From positions 1 through 64,000 of the forward strand of contig NZ_CP106759.1 of the NCBI RefSeq assembly GCF_025642255.1: DNA of 64,000 nucleotides, in the 5' to 3' direction. Below are positions 11,101-20,084 of this stretch, one piece after another. The position numbers were made by a program, and so were the translations under genes. The notes under the pieces are model-generated. The model was not told the origin of the DNA, did not search any database, and was given only the letters and a program-made list of their open reading frames with translations. Within the stretch, counting starts at the first letter, position 1. Each line of letters begins with the position of its first letter. The DNA is from Stenotrophomonas maltophilia (GTDB lineage: Bacteria > Pseudomonadota > Gammaproteobacteria > Xanthomonadales > Xanthomonadaceae).

Positions 11101-11862
11101 ATGCTGCAGGAAATTTTCATCGCCGCTGCTGCCGGGGGCAATCCGTCCAACGCCCTGTCGCAGATGGGCTTCGAGCACCTGATCCACGAAATGACCACCA
11201 AGCCGGGTGATTTCGCTGTTTCCTGGGTCGTGCTGCTGACCCTGGTGATCATGTCGGCCATGTCCTGGTACTGGACCGTCATCAACATCTTCCGCGCCAC
11301 CCGCCTGAAGAGCGCTGCCGATCGCGTCGTCAGCCTGTTCTGGGACACCCCGAACGCACAGGACGCCATCCGTGCGATGGAAGAGCAGCCGGCTTCGGAG
11401 CCGTTCTCGAAGATCGCCCTGGACGCTGCCCAGGCAGCTGCCCACCACCAGCGCGCTGAAGGCGGCGGTACCGGTGGCCTGGGTGAGAACCTGAGCCGTT
11501 CGGAATTCGTCGACCGCGCCCTGCGTCAGGCCGTCACCCGCGAAAGCAACAAGCTGCAGTCGGGCATGACCCTGCTGGCCACCGTCGGCGCGACCGCTCC
11601 GTTCGTCGGTCTGCTGGGTACCGTGTGGGGCATCTACGGCGCGCTGATCAAGATCGGTGCCACCGGCTCCGCTTCGATCGACGCCGTTGCCGGCCCGGTG
11701 GGTGAAGCGCTGATCATGACCGCGATCGGTCTGTTCGTCGCGATCCCGGCCGTGTTCGCCTTCAACTTCTTCAGCAAGATCAACAGCGCGACCATCAGCA
11801 AGTTCGATACCTTCGCGCACGACCTGCACGACTTCTTCGCCACCGGTTCGCGCGTCCGCTGA
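11101..11862 (+). CDS. exbB: TonB-system proton channel protein ExbB (MotA/TolQ/ExbB family)
   Basis: ExbB is the inner-membrane pentamer that with ExbD forms the proton channel powering TonB. The 253-residue protein has three hydrophobic segments: about 40-60 (SWVVLLTLVIMSAMSWYW), about 155-180 (LLATVGATAPFVGLLGTVWG, the conserved family core) and about 200-225 (ALIMTAIGLFVAIPAVFAFN). The start follows an AAAGG ribosome binding site. It lies 92 bp after tonB and 61 bp before the first exbD. Confidence 0.95.
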   Translation: MLQEIFIAAAAGGNPSNALSQMGFEHLIHEMTTKPGDFAVSWVVLLTLVIMSAMSWYWTVINIFRATRLKSAADRVVSLFWDTPNAQDAIRAMEEQPASEPFSKIALDAAQAAAHHQRAEGGGTGGLGENLSRSEFVDRALRQAVTRESNKLQSGMTLLATVGATAPFVGLLGTVWGIYGALIKIGATGSASIDAVAGPVGEALIMTAIGLFVAIPAVFAFNFFSKINSATISKFDTFAHDLHDFFATGSRVR

Positions 11863-11923
11863 TTGCGGCGCGCTTCCACCCGCGACGAAGCAAGTAGTCA
11901 TCAAGATCTAGACGGAGCCCGTT

Positions 11924-12349
11924 ATGGCTTTCAGTAGTGGTAACAGCGGCGGCCCCATGGCCGACATCAACGTTACGCCCCTCGTGGACGTGATGCTGGT
12001 GCTGCTGATCATCTTCATCATCACGGCGCCCCTGATGTCCCACAAGGTCAAGGTGGATCTGCCGGAAGCCAACCTGATCCAGAATCCGGATGACGCCGAA
12101 AAGCGCTCCGGTCCGATCACCCTGGCAGTCAAGGAAGACGGCTCGATCTACTGGAACGACGAAGAAATCACCAAGCAGACGCTCGAGTCGCGCTTGGCGA
12201 CCGCCGCCCAGCAGACCCCGCAGCCGCCGCTGAACCTGCGTGGTGACCGCACCACCAAGATGCGCGTCATCAACGACCTGACCAAGGTCGCGCAGGAGCA
12301 GGGCATGCTGGACGTCGGCTTCGTCGCGACCAAAGAAAAGGGGCAATAA
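11924..12349 (+). CDS. exbD1: TonB-system protein ExbD, first copy
   Basis: ExbD is anchored by one N-terminal membrane helix and lines the ExbB channel with a conserved Asp. In this 141-residue copy the segment [20 protein letters not shown] carries that Asp in the helix; the periplasmic domain follows. The next gene is a second exbD only 3 bp downstream, and the first 100 or so bases of the two genes are almost identical while the rest has diverged. In Xanthomonas a second ExbD is known to be dispensable for iron uptake yet needed for some plant interactions; whether that holds here is unknown. Confidence 0.93.
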   Translation: MAFSSGNSGGPMADINVTPLVDVMLVLLIIFIITAPLMSHKVKVDLPEANLIQNPDDAEKRSGPITLAVKEDGSIYWNDEEITKQTLESRLATAAQQTPQPPLNLRGDRTTKMRVINDLTKVAQEQGMLDVGFVATKEKGQ

Positions 12350-12352
12350 GCC

Positions 12353-12766
12353 ATGGCATTCAGTAGTGGTGGTGGCAAGGGCCCCATGGCCGACATCAAC
12401 GTCACGCCCCTCGTGGACGTGATGCTGGTGCTGCTGATCATCTTCATCGTGACCGCGCCGATCATGACCTACCCGATCGCCGTGGACCTGCCGCAGCGCG
12501 TGCTCAACCCACCGCCGCAGCTGGTCGAACCGCCGCCGCCGATCGAACTGAAGATCGACGCCAGCAACCAGGTCTCGTGGAACAACAGCCCGATCAGCAC
12601 CAGCGAGCTGCAGCAGCGGATGGAACAGGAGGTCCAGCGTGACCCGACCAACCAGCCGGAACTGCGGATCGATGCAAGCCCGGATTCCGAGTACGACGTG
12701 ATGGCCAAGGTTCTGGCTGCCGCGAAGAATGCTCAGATGAAGAAGATCGGCTTCGTACAGCAGTAA
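12353..12766 (+). CDS. exbD2: TonB-system protein ExbD, second copy
   Basis: A 137-residue ExbD paralogue with the same membrane helix and channel Asp ([20 protein letters not shown]) but a distinct periplasmic part that is Pro-rich after the helix ([18 protein letters not shown]). It begins 3 bp after exbD1, so the two are cotranscribed and probably translationally coupled. A strong terminator ends the unit 38 bp downstream. The divergent periplasmic domain suggests a different partner or stator composition rather than simple redundancy. Confidence 0.93.
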   Translation: MAFSSGGGKGPMADINVTPLVDVMLVLLIIFIVTAPIMTYPIAVDLPQRVLNPPPQLVEPPPPIELKIDASNQVSWNNSPISTSELQQRMEQEVQRDPTNQPELRIDASPDSEYDVMAKVLAAAKNAQMKKIGFVQQ

Positions 12767-12803
12767 ACGCAATACCGCAACACAACAGTCATGACGCGAC
12801 TGC

Positions 12804-12835
12804 AGACGCCCCTGGAGACAGGGGCGTCTTTTTTT
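12804..12835 (+). terminator. Intrinsic terminator ending the tonB-exbB-exbD1-exbD2 unit
   Basis: AGACGCCCCT (12804-12813) pairs perfectly with AGGGGCGTCT (12820-12829) around a 6-base loop and is followed by a run of T to 12835. It lies 38 bp after the exbD2 stop. Confidence 0.88.
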
Positions 12836-12853
12836 GTGCCTGCGAAGCCCGAC

Positions 12854-12894
12854 GGGGTCAGATCCCTTTCCCTGCGGAAAAGGGATCTGACCCC
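12854..12894. repeat. GGGGTCAGATCCC palindromic repeat, copy 1
   Basis: An imperfect palindrome of about 41 bp: GGGGTCAGATCCCTTTCC, a short loop, then GGAAAAGGGATCTGACCCC. Related palindromes with the same GGGGTCAGA head occur at 42758-42799 and 47040-47078. All are intergenic, which fits a dispersed REP-like family. This copy lies between the exbD2 terminator and cls. Confidence 0.8.
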
Positions 12895-12926
12895 CTCTGA
12901 CTTCACGCGCCCGCTATGATCGGCGC

Positions 12927-14390
12927 ATGCTCGCCCTCTTCGACTCCCTCCGCCACTGGCTTGATGGCATTGCCCACCTGGGTTCGATCCTGGCCGTGGC
13001 CTACCTGCTGTACCTGCTCGCGCTGGCGGGCTGGATCATGCTGCAGAAGCGCGAACCGGTAGCCACGCTGAGCTGGATCCTGTCGCTGGCCCTGCTGCCC
13101 TACCTCGGCCTTTTCATCTATTACCTGCTCGGTCCGCAGAAGGTGAAGCGGCAGCGCCTGCGTCGTGGCCGCGCGCGATCGGGGATGGAGCATTACAGCG
13201 ACGTCTGCCCGCCCGATGCCGATTGCACCGAGCTGGCCAAGATCGCCCAGGCCACCACCGGACTGGCGCCGAGCAGTGCCACCGAAGTGACCTGGCTGGT
13301 CGATGGCGCGGCGACCTATGCCGCGCTGCTGGAAGCGGTGGCGCAGGCGCGTGACCACGTGCATCTGGAGTACTACATCTTCAATCCCGACCATGCCGGA
13401 ACCGCACTGCGTGATGCCCTGGTCGAACGTGCCCGCGCCGGCGTGCAGGTGCGGCTGCTGCTCGATGCAGTGGGCTCGTCCGCGGTGCCGCGACGCTTCC
13501 TGCAGCCGCTGCTCGACGCCGGCGGTGAAGCGGTCTGGTTCCATCCCCGCCAGCTGCTGAAGCCCTTCAAGCGACCGTGGCTGAACCTGCGCACCCACCG
13601 CAAGCTGGTGATCGTCGATGGCCGCCTCGCGTTCACCGGCGGCATCAACATCACCGATGACGAGGATGAGAGCCGCAACGCCAACGCCTATCGCGACCTG
13701 CACATGCGCATCCGCGGTCACGTGGTCCGCAGCCTGCAACTGGTGTTTGCCGAGGACTGGCTCTACGCCAGCGGTCAGGACCACTCGCATTTCGACATCG
13801 CGCGGATGTGGCCGGCGGACATGCCGCTCCGCGGCGAAGGCTCGATCAACGCACAGGTGCTGGTGTCCGGTCCGGACTCGGGCTGGGAGACCATCCACCG
13901 GCTCCACGTGGCGGCCATCCAGGAAGCGCAGGAGCGCGTGTGGCTGGTCACGCCCTACTTCGTGCCGGGCGAAGCCGCGCGGATGGCGCTGACCTCGGCC
14001 GCGCTGGGGGGACTGGACGTGCGCCTGCTGGTGCCGAAGATGAGCGATTCCTGGTTCGTGACCCAGGCCGCACGGTCCTACTTCGACGAGCTGCTGCACG
14101 CCGGGGTGAAGATCTACGAGTACGGCCCCCGCATGCTGCATACCAAGGCCTTCATCGCCGACGACGATGTCTGCATCGTCGGCAGCGCCAACTTCGACCA
14201 TCGCAGTTTCCGCCTGAACTTCGAACTGTCGATGATGATCAGCGACCGCGAGCGGGTCGCCGCCCTGGCGGGCCTGCTGGAGGCCGAGTTCGAGCGCGCT
14301 ACCCGCGTGCACGACCAGGCCGCGGCCCGCTCGCTGTGGCTGCAACGCCTGCCTGAGGCCTTCGCGCGCCTGGCCTCGCCGCTGCTGTAA
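12927..14390 (+). CDS. cls: Cardiolipin synthase (phospholipase D family)
   Basis: Joins two phosphatidylglycerol molecules to make cardiolipin and glycerol in the inner membrane. The 487-residue protein has two N-terminal membrane segments (about 17-40 and 50-70) and two HKD catalytic motifs: HRKLVIVDGRLAFTGG near 221 and HTKAFIADDDVCIVGSAN near 403. Length fits ClsA-type enzymes. The ATG at 12927 is the first in-frame start after the upstream repeat. A small membrane protein gene and pdxJ follow on the same strand with short spacing. Confidence 0.93.
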   Translation: MLALFDSLRHWLDGIAHLGSILAVAYLLYLLALAGWIMLQKREPVATLSWILSLALLPYLGLFIYYLLGPQKVKRQRLRRGRARSGMEHYSDVCPPDADCTELAKIAQATTGLAPSSATEVTWLVDGAATYAALLEAVAQARDHVHLEYYIFNPDHAGTALRDALVERARAGVQVRLLLDAVGSSAVPRRFLQPLLDAGGEAVWFHPRQLLKPFKRPWLNLRTHRKLVIVDGRLAFTGGINITDDEDESRNANAYRDLHMRIRGHVVRSLQLVFAEDWLYASGQDHSHFDIARMWPADMPLRGEGSINAQVLVSGPDSGWETIHRLHVAAIQEAQERVWLVTPYFVPGEAARMALTSAALGGLDVRLLVPKMSDSWFVTQAARSYFDELLHAGVKIYEYGPRMLHTKAFIADDDVCIVGSANFDHRSFRLNFELSMMISDRERVAALAGLLEAEFERATRVHDQAAARSLWLQRLPEAFARLASPLL

Positions 14391-14430
14391 GGCGGCGCTA
14401 CACTGCGGCGATCATCCGGGGAGCCTGACT

Positions 14431-14700
14431 ATGTACTGGTTGTACCTGCTGCCGGCGCTGGGCTGTTTCGCCTTCGCGCTGAAAACCCCAAGCCCGGGGC
14501 TGATGGCGCTGGCGCTGCTGGCGGCCCTCGCCTTCCTGCTGGCCTGGGTGCGTGGCCGCTACGTGGCCCGGTTCGGTGATCTGCAGAGTGATCCCTCAAC
14601 CCTGATCGATGCCGACGAGCTGCGCCGCCTGCGTGAGCAGGCCGAGGCCCGTGGCGCGGATCAACGCGACGAACACGATCCGTCCCCTCTTTCCAAGTAG
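14431..14700 (+). CDS. Small two-helix membrane protein of unknown function
   Basis: An 89-residue protein with two hydrophobic segments (about 2-18 and 23-43) followed by a charged cytoplasmic-type tail (RGRYVARFG, then Asp/Glu/Arg-rich to the end). It lies 40 bp after cls and 9 bp before pdxJ, so it is probably cotranscribed with both. Codon use looks like that of its neighbours. I recognise no family; the position next to cls makes a role at the membrane possible but unproven. Confidence 0.65.
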   Translation: MYWLYLLPALGCFAFALKTPSPGLMALALLAALAFLLAWVRGRYVARFGDLQSDPSTLIDADELRRLREQAEARGADQRDEHDPSPLSK

Positions 14701-14709
14701 TACCGTTCG

Positions 14710-15453
14710 ATGACCCAGCTCAGTGTCAACGTCAACAAGATCGCCGTCCTGCGCAATTCGCGCGGTGGTGCCGAACCCGATGTGGTGCGTGCCGCCCAGG
14801 CCTGCCTGGATGCCGGCGCCCATGGCATCACCGTGCATCCGCGACCCGATCGACGCCACATCACCGCCGAGGACGTGCTTGCGCTGTCCACGCTGACCCG
14901 CGTCCGTGGCGTCGAATTCAACATCGAAGGCAATCCCTTCGCACCGCCACGCGACGGCTACCCGGGGCTGCTGCCGCTGTGCGCGCAGACGCGTCCGGCG
15001 CAGGCCACCCTGGTGCCGGACGGCGATGGCCAGATCACCTCCGACCACGGTTTCGACTTCGAGCGCGACGGCGAGCGCCTGCGTCCGCTGGTGGCGGAGT
15101 TGAAGGCGATGGGCTGCCGGGTCAGCCTGTTCGTCGATGCCGGCAACCCGCTGCTGGAACAGGCGGCCGAGGTCGGCGCCGATCGCATCGAGCTGTACAC
15201 CGGACCCTATGCCGAAGCGCACGCCGCAGGCGACGCCGCAGCGATGCTGGCGCTGTTCGCCACGGCCGCGCGCCGCGCGCAGGCCGTGGGGCTTGGTGTG
15301 AACGCCGGCCATGATCTGTCGCAGGACAACCTGCGTGACTTCCTGGCGAACGTGCCGGAGGTGCTGGAGGTCTCGATCGGGCATGCGCTGATCGGCGAGG
15401 CCCTGTATGACGGGCTGGATGCGACCGTTCGGGGCTATCTGGCGCTGCTCTGA
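14710..15453 (+). CDS. pdxJ: Pyridoxine 5'-phosphate synthase
   Basis: Condenses 3-amino-1-hydroxyacetone phosphate with 1-deoxy-D-xylulose 5-phosphate, the ring-closing step of DXP-dependent vitamin B6 synthesis. The 247-residue TIM-barrel protein shows the family signatures: [17 protein letters not shown] at the N-terminus, [13 protein letters not shown] with its catalytic His, [13 protein letters not shown] and the Gly-rich NAGHDL. It starts 9 bp after the small membrane gene. A GTAG-type palindrome lies immediately after the stop. Confidence 0.96.
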   Translation: MTQLSVNVNKIAVLRNSRGGAEPDVVRAAQACLDAGAHGITVHPRPDRRHITAEDVLALSTLTRVRGVEFNIEGNPFAPPRDGYPGLLPLCAQTRPAQATLVPDGDGQITSDHGFDFERDGERLRPLVAELKAMGCRVSLFVDAGNPLLEQAAEVGADRIELYTGPYAEAHAAGDAAAMLALFATAARRAQAVGLGVNAGHDLSQDNLRDFLANVPEVLEVSIGHALIGEALYDGLDATVRGYLALL

Positions 15454-15454
15454 G

Positions 15455-15477
15455 GTAGCGCCGGACCCTGCCCGGCG
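15455..15477 (+). repeat. GTAG-type (SMAG/REP-like) palindrome after pdxJ
   Basis: GTAGCGCCGG, a short loop, then CCCGGCG: the GTAG head plus GC palindrome is typical of the S. maltophilia REP-like family. It starts one base after the pdxJ stop and may help terminate or stabilise the transcript. Confidence 0.65.
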
Positions 15478-15530
15478 GGGCCAATACTGTTGTCGCAGCC
15501 GCTGAGACGGCAGCGGCGTAGGCTACCCAC

Positions 15531-16622
15531 ATGGGTATCGCGATCAAAGGCCGAGGTTCCAGCTCCCACCTTGCCGGGCGCTTCGAGAGCACCGTCAGCG
15601 AGGCGGTGGACGACGGCTGGGACGTGGATGAAAGCGACGAGTTCGCGGCCCCCCGCCTGCGCACCGAGGTACGCGCTGAAACCGCGCGCAGCATCATCAG
15701 CCGCAATACGTCCCCGGACGTAGGCTTCAGCCAGTCGGTCAATCCGTATCGTGGCTGCGAGCACGGTTGTTCCTACTGCTTCGCGCGCCCGTCGCATGCC
15801 TATCTGAACCTGTCGCCAGGCCTGGATTTCGAGACCAAGCTGTTTGCCAAGACCAATGCGCCGCAGCTGCTGCGCAAGGAGCTGTCCCGGCCAGGCTACG
15901 TCCCGCAACCGATCGCGCTCGGCATCAACACCGATGCGTACCAGCCGATCGAGCGCAAGTTCAAGCTGACCCGTCAGTTGATCGAGGTGATGCTGGAGAC
16001 GAAGCATCCGTTCTCGCTGATCACCAAGAACGCGCTGGTCGAGCGCGATATCGACCTGCTCGCGCCACTGGCGGCGGAGAACCTGGTCAGCGTGCATTTC
16101 TCGGTGACCTCGCTGGATCCACGCCTGTCGGCGAAGCTCGAGCCACGCGCCTCTGCACCGCACGCGCGCCTGCGCGCGATGAAGCGTCTGCACGAGGCGG
16201 GCATTCCGGTTGGCGTGATGGTCGCGCCGGTGATTCCGTGGATCAATGACAGTGAACTGGAAAGCGTGCTCGAAGCGGCGCACGAGGCGGGTGCGCGCAC
16301 TGCTGGCTATGTGCTGCTGCGCCTGCCTCTGGAGGTTGCACCGCTGTTCCGCGACTGGCTGGACGCCCATCATCCGGATCGCGCCGCGCACGTGATGAGC
16401 ACCATCCAGCAGCTGCGCGGTGGCAAGGACTATGACAGCCGCTTCGGCACGCGCATGCGTGGCCAGGGGGTCTATGCGGATCTGTTGAACAACCGCTTCA
16501 AGCTGGCGCGCAAGCGCCTGGGCTTCGACGCCCAGAACAGCCACTGGCCGAAACTGGATTGCAGCCGCTTCCAGAAGCCACTGCCGCCGAAGGTGGATTC
16601 GCCTCAGGGGTCGTTGTTCTGA
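15531..16622 (+). CDS. Radical SAM protein, PA0069/Rv2578c-like family
   Basis: A 363-residue radical SAM enzyme. The cluster motif is CEHGCSYC in the stretch YRGCEHGCSYCFARPSHAYL (CxxxCxxC, about 81-88), binding the [4Fe-4S] cluster that cleaves S-adenosylmethionine. The segments LGINTDAYQPIERKFKLT and ITKNALVERD are conserved in the PA0069 group, related to the SplB-like fold. The reaction and substrate of this group are not known to me. It stands alone, 77 bp after pdxJ, and its codon use is ordinary. Confidence 0.85.
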   Translation: MGIAIKGRGSSSHLAGRFESTVSEAVDDGWDVDESDEFAAPRLRTEVRAETARSIISRNTSPDVGFSQSVNPYRGCEHGCSYCFARPSHAYLNLSPGLDFETKLFAKTNAPQLLRKELSRPGYVPQPIALGINTDAYQPIERKFKLTRQLIEVMLETKHPFSLITKNALVERDIDLLAPLAAENLVSVHFSVTSLDPRLSAKLEPRASAPHARLRAMKRLHEAGIPVGVMVAPVIPWINDSELESVLEAAHEAGARTAGYVLLRLPLEVAPLFRDWLDAHHPDRAAHVMSTIQQLRGGKDYDSRFGTRMRGQGVYADLLNNRFKLARKRLGFDAQNSHWPKLDCSRFQKPLPPKVDSPQGSLF

Positions 16623-16821
16623 AGTAGTGGCACTGGCTACTGCGGAACGCGTATGGAAAACCGTGATCACGATCTGCGCCTCGGCGACGGATACGACATC
16701 GCGACTGCGCACATCGCTCTGTTCAACTGTGTGAACTCCAGATTACTATCCACTTCCTCCTGAACTCACGGTTCAGGCGAAAGCGACTTCAGATCTGGCA
16801 ACACAAGGAATAAAAGCGAGC

Positions 16822-19800
16822 ATGAAGCTCCGTACGAAAGGCGTGTCTACCACCGCCGCACTTCTGCTGCCCGTGCTGATGTCGGGCTTTCTCCTGGCAC
16901 CTCCTGCGTCCGCGAAAAAGGCAACCAGGATCTTCTATCAGAACAACAACGGGGACTCCGGAATCAAGGATCTGGACAAGATCACCGTTACCCATCTGCG
17001 TGGTCCATCAGTTGGCACTTCAGGTGTCATCTCGATTGGCATAGGGGTGTCCTACCACTCGGACGCGTCGATGCCCGCCAGGACAGCGGTGGAACAGGAA
17101 ACCGACGATCGTCGTGATGACTGCGGCGAGCGCAAGGGCAACCCCGTCGTGCTCTACACCGGCAACAAGGTCGAAATCGAACGGGACTTCACCGTCGGTG
17201 GGGAGATGGGCCTGTACCTGGAGCGCACCTACAACCATCACTGGAGTGCTGCGGGCCTGTTTGGCAACCACTGGATCAGCAACTTCGACTACAGCATCGC
17301 ATTCTCGAACGCGCAGAAGACGGCCTGGGCACAGCGGCCGGACGGACGCAGGCTCAAGTTCGTCTGGAGCGAAGCGAACGGGCGCTGGAACGAGGATCGC
17401 GCCAAGCCGATCGCCTACCTGACAAAGAACAGCGATGGCAGCTTCACCCTGTACAACGAGGAGCTGGGCAGCGAGCGGTACGACGCTGCTGGATACATTA
17501 CCGAGCTTCGCAATGAGCAGGGCGTCTTCTGGACATTCACGTACAGTGACAAGTATCTGCAGAAGGTTACGCATTCCTCCGGCCGCAGCATCCAGTTCGT
17601 CTGGTCCAACGGATCGCTGACACAGGTCAAGGATCCTGCGGGCAACGTCTACCAGTACACCTATACCCCGAATGCGTTCGGCACGGGACGTGCGCGTCTT
17701 GCCAGCGCAACCCTACCGGGCTCGCCGCAGACCACGATCAGCTACCACTACGAGGACGCGCGATATCCAGGTGGCTTCACCGGCAAGTCCTACAACGGCG
17801 TGCGCTACTCTACTTTCGCCTACGATGCCAACAGGCGAGCAACGCTCTCGGAACATGCCGGCGGTATCGAGCGGCACACCTTCAGTTACGCCATCGAGAG
17901 CAGCGCGCCGGTGGCGGTACCTCCAGCGCCGGTGCATCCAGGCGGCATCCGGGGCAACGAAGAGACGGGCTGGTGTGAGTACAGACCGGGCCAGGGCAAC
18001 ATCTGCATCCAGCCACGGTCCTTGCCCGGCGGCCCTGTTCAAATCGCCGCCGACCCGAGCGCCCAAGGCGTGCTGTTGGCCGCCACCGGGGAGCGGACCC
18101 GTCCGGTCAAACTGAAGGTCAGCGAGACCAATCCACTTGGCCGCACGACAACGTATGCCTATGAGGACGGACGACAGGTGTCGGTGACCGGCAACCGATC
18201 AACGACCTGTCCCGCCAGCTACAAGGAACGCACCTACGATGCCAATGGCAATCCTGACCTCGTTCACGACTTTGTCGACAACGTCACTGATTTTGATTAC
18301 AGCCCCGATGGCAATCTGCTGAGGAAGGCCGAGGCCGTTGGCAGCGCTGCGGAACGTGTCACGCTCTATCAGTGGGATGCGGCGGGACGGCATCTGCTGA
18401 AGGAAACGCGGGTTGGTGATCGCGAGACCAGCTTCAGCTATGACAGCCGCGGTAACGTCAGCTCGGTCACGACACGAAATCTCAGTGCTGCCGGCGTCAA
18501 TGGTCAGGCCAGAACCACTCAGTACACCTATACCTACCACGCCAATGGACTGACGGCTTCCGTCAAGGAAGATGGCCCCTTGGCGCAGGACGACATCACG
18601 TCCACCTTCAATGCGAAGGGAGATCTGTCCAGTGTCACCAACGCGTTGGGGCACAGGGTGACGTACGCCGCCTACAACGAACTGGGGCAGCCGGGCCGTA
18701 TCACCGGACCCAATGGCGATGTCCGTGAAATCACCTATGACGCTCGCGGTCGCGTTCTGGTAGACCGGATCAACACAGGGTCCGGTTGGGCAACGACCAC
18801 AACGACGTACAACGCGACGGGCGACATTGCCAGCATCACCACACCTGTGGGAATCAAGACGCTATACAGCTACGACGCTGGCCGGCGCCTGATGAGCGAA
18901 GTTCAGCCGATTGGGAACGGCAACTGGCTGTGGACGCGTCACACGTATGACACCGCATCCAATCGCACACGCACTGAAATCGCGCAGACAGACTATTCCA
19001 GCGAGAGCGTTGTCAGGGGTGTAATCGACGAGGTCACCCACGACGCGCAATGGAACTGGTTCGTGCGAGGCTGGGCCTGCTCCTCGGGTTCGGCTTCGTC
19101 CATCCAGGTTGATGGCTATGCGGAGGGCGGAACCTATCTCGGCAGCGCACAGGCGAACCTTGCCAGCGAGAGCCAGGTAGCATCCGTGTGCCAGGCATCA
19201 GGAAATGCATATCGATTCCAGCTCCCCCTCACGCTGGAACAGCGCCAGCAGCTGGGTGGGAAAAAGATCACGCTCTACGGCCATTCTCCGCTGGGCGCGC
19301 AGTACAACCGAGCTCTGGACAACTCCAGCACCTTCTCTATTCCCACCGCGCACATCATCGGTGATGTTGCAGGGATCATGAATGATGGGAACTGGAACTA
19401 TTCCGTGCAGGGATGGGCCTGCTCGGTAGGAGTCAACGCCGCAACCACGGTTCATGTCTACGCGGGTGGGCCTGCAGGGAGCGGCACCTACCTCGGCAGT
19501 GTGACTGGTATGTTGATCCCGAATGACGATGTGAAAGAGGCTTGCCAATCACAGGGCTCTTACTGGTTCGGACTTGCATTGGATGCAAATACACGAAGCG
19601 TTCATGGCGGCAAGCCGCTCTATGTTCATGGCATCTCTCCCTGGGGCGGCCCCAATCTGGCCATCAATCGGTCCGGCACGTTCACCGTTCCAACCATCTC
19701 GCGTACTGCTGAGCTGGTGCAGGCGTCAGCCGGCCCAGAGCACATCTTCAATGGTGAAACGTCCACGTTGACGTTCCAGTTCCGGAACACCGGCAACGTC

Positions 19801-20070
19801 GTCTGGAACCCCGGTGACACCTACTTGGCGCTGACGACGTTGCGGACAAGTCAATCGGTGGGGCTCAACAGTGCGGTGGCTCCCGGTGCCGTCGCGACCT
19901 TCACCATCAACGTCTCGCCGGTCAACAGTGGCAGCGGAGTTGCCCAGTTCCAGTACTTCGGGCAGCTCGCATCCGGTGCAACCGTCTGGGGACCGAAGGG
20001 ACAGGTAACGATCAGAGCCGAGAACCATACAGGAAGCTGCAACCTGATCTTCTGTGAACAACCCCGCTAA
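16822..20070 (+). CDS. Secreted RHS/YD-repeat protein with DUF6531, two GWAC-type repeats and an Ig-like domain
   Basis: A 1082-residue protein with a Sec signal peptide (MKLRTKG, hydrophobic core, cleavage near PPASAKKA at about 33). Next come a DUF6531-like start (about 105-200, [28 protein letters not shown]), RHS/YD repeats to about 713, two tandem copies of a roughly 110-residue module with a GWAC core (about 733-842 and 843-955), and a C-terminal Ig-like domain (about 957-1060, [18 protein letters not shown]). RHS proteins form a beta-cage that encloses a toxic C-terminus; here that tip is on the next gene, 14 bp downstream in a different frame. A Sec signal separates it from T6SS-type RHS proteins. 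Substrate and target are unknown. Confidence 0.85.
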   Translation: MKLRTKGVSTTAALLLPVLMSGFLLAPPASAKKATRIFYQNNNGDSGIKDLDKITVTHLRGPSVGTSGVISIGIGVSYHSDASMPARTAVEQETDDRRDDCGERKGNPVVLYTGNKVEIERDFTVGGEMGLYLERTYNHHWSAAGLFGNHWISNFDYSIAFSNAQKTAWAQRPDGRRLKFVWSEANGRWNEDRAKPIAYLTKNSDGSFTLYNEELGSERYDAAGYITELRNEQGVFWTFTYSDKYLQKVTHSSGRSIQFVWSNGSLTQVKDPAGNVYQYTYTPNAFGTGRARLASATLPGSPQTTISYHYEDARYPGGFTGKSYNGVRYSTFAYDANRRATLSEHAGGIERHTFSYAIESSAPVAVPPAPVHPGGIRGNEETGWCEYRPGQGNICIQPRSLPGGPVQIAADPSAQGVLLAATGERTRPVKLKVSETNPLGRTTTYAYEDGRQVSVTGNRSTTCPASYKERTYDANGNPDLVHDFVDNVTDFDYSPDGNLLRKAEAVGSAAERVTLYQWDAAGRHLLKETRVGDRETSFSYDSRGNVSSVTTRNLSAAGVNGQARTTQYTYTYHANGLTASVKEDGPLAQDDITSTFNAKGDLSSVTNALGHRVTYAAYNELGQPGRITGPNGDVREITYDARGRVLVDRINTGSGWATTTTTYNATGDIASITTPVGIKTLYSYDAGRRLMSEVQPIGNGNWLWTRHTYDTASNRTRTEIAQTDYSSESVVRGVIDEVTHDAQWNWFVRGWACSSGSASSIQVDGYAEGGTYLGSAQANLASESQVASVCQASGNAYRFQLPLTLEQRQQLGGKKITLYGHSPLGAQYNRALDNSSTFSIPTAHIIGDVAGIMNDGNWNYSVQGWACSVGVNAATTVHVYAGGPAGSGTYLGSVTGMLIPNDDVKEACQSQGSYWFGLALDANTRSVHGGKPLYVHGISPWGGPNLAINRSGTFTVPTISRTAELVQASAGPEHIFNGETSTLTFQFRNTGNVVWNPGDTYLALTTLRTSQSVGLNSAVAPGAVATFTINVSPVNSGSGVAQFQYFGQLASGATVWGPKGQVTIRAENHTGSCNLIFCEQPR

Positions 20071-20084
20071 GGAAAGCCAAGACC

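Noticed and set aside
13902-13913. CTCCACGTGGCG in cls as a fifth parS-like site
   Set aside because: Only the CCACGTGG core matches; the arms fail on both sides, unlike the other four sites.
12903-14345. 480-codon antisense frame opposite cls
   Set aside because: Cardiolipin synthase with both HKD motifs occupies the plus strand; the antisense frame has no family resemblance.
16621-16640. AGTAGTGGCACTGGCTACT after the radical SAM gene as a GTAG repeat or terminator
   Set aside because: Short and imperfect stem, no GC core of the SMAG type and no T-run.
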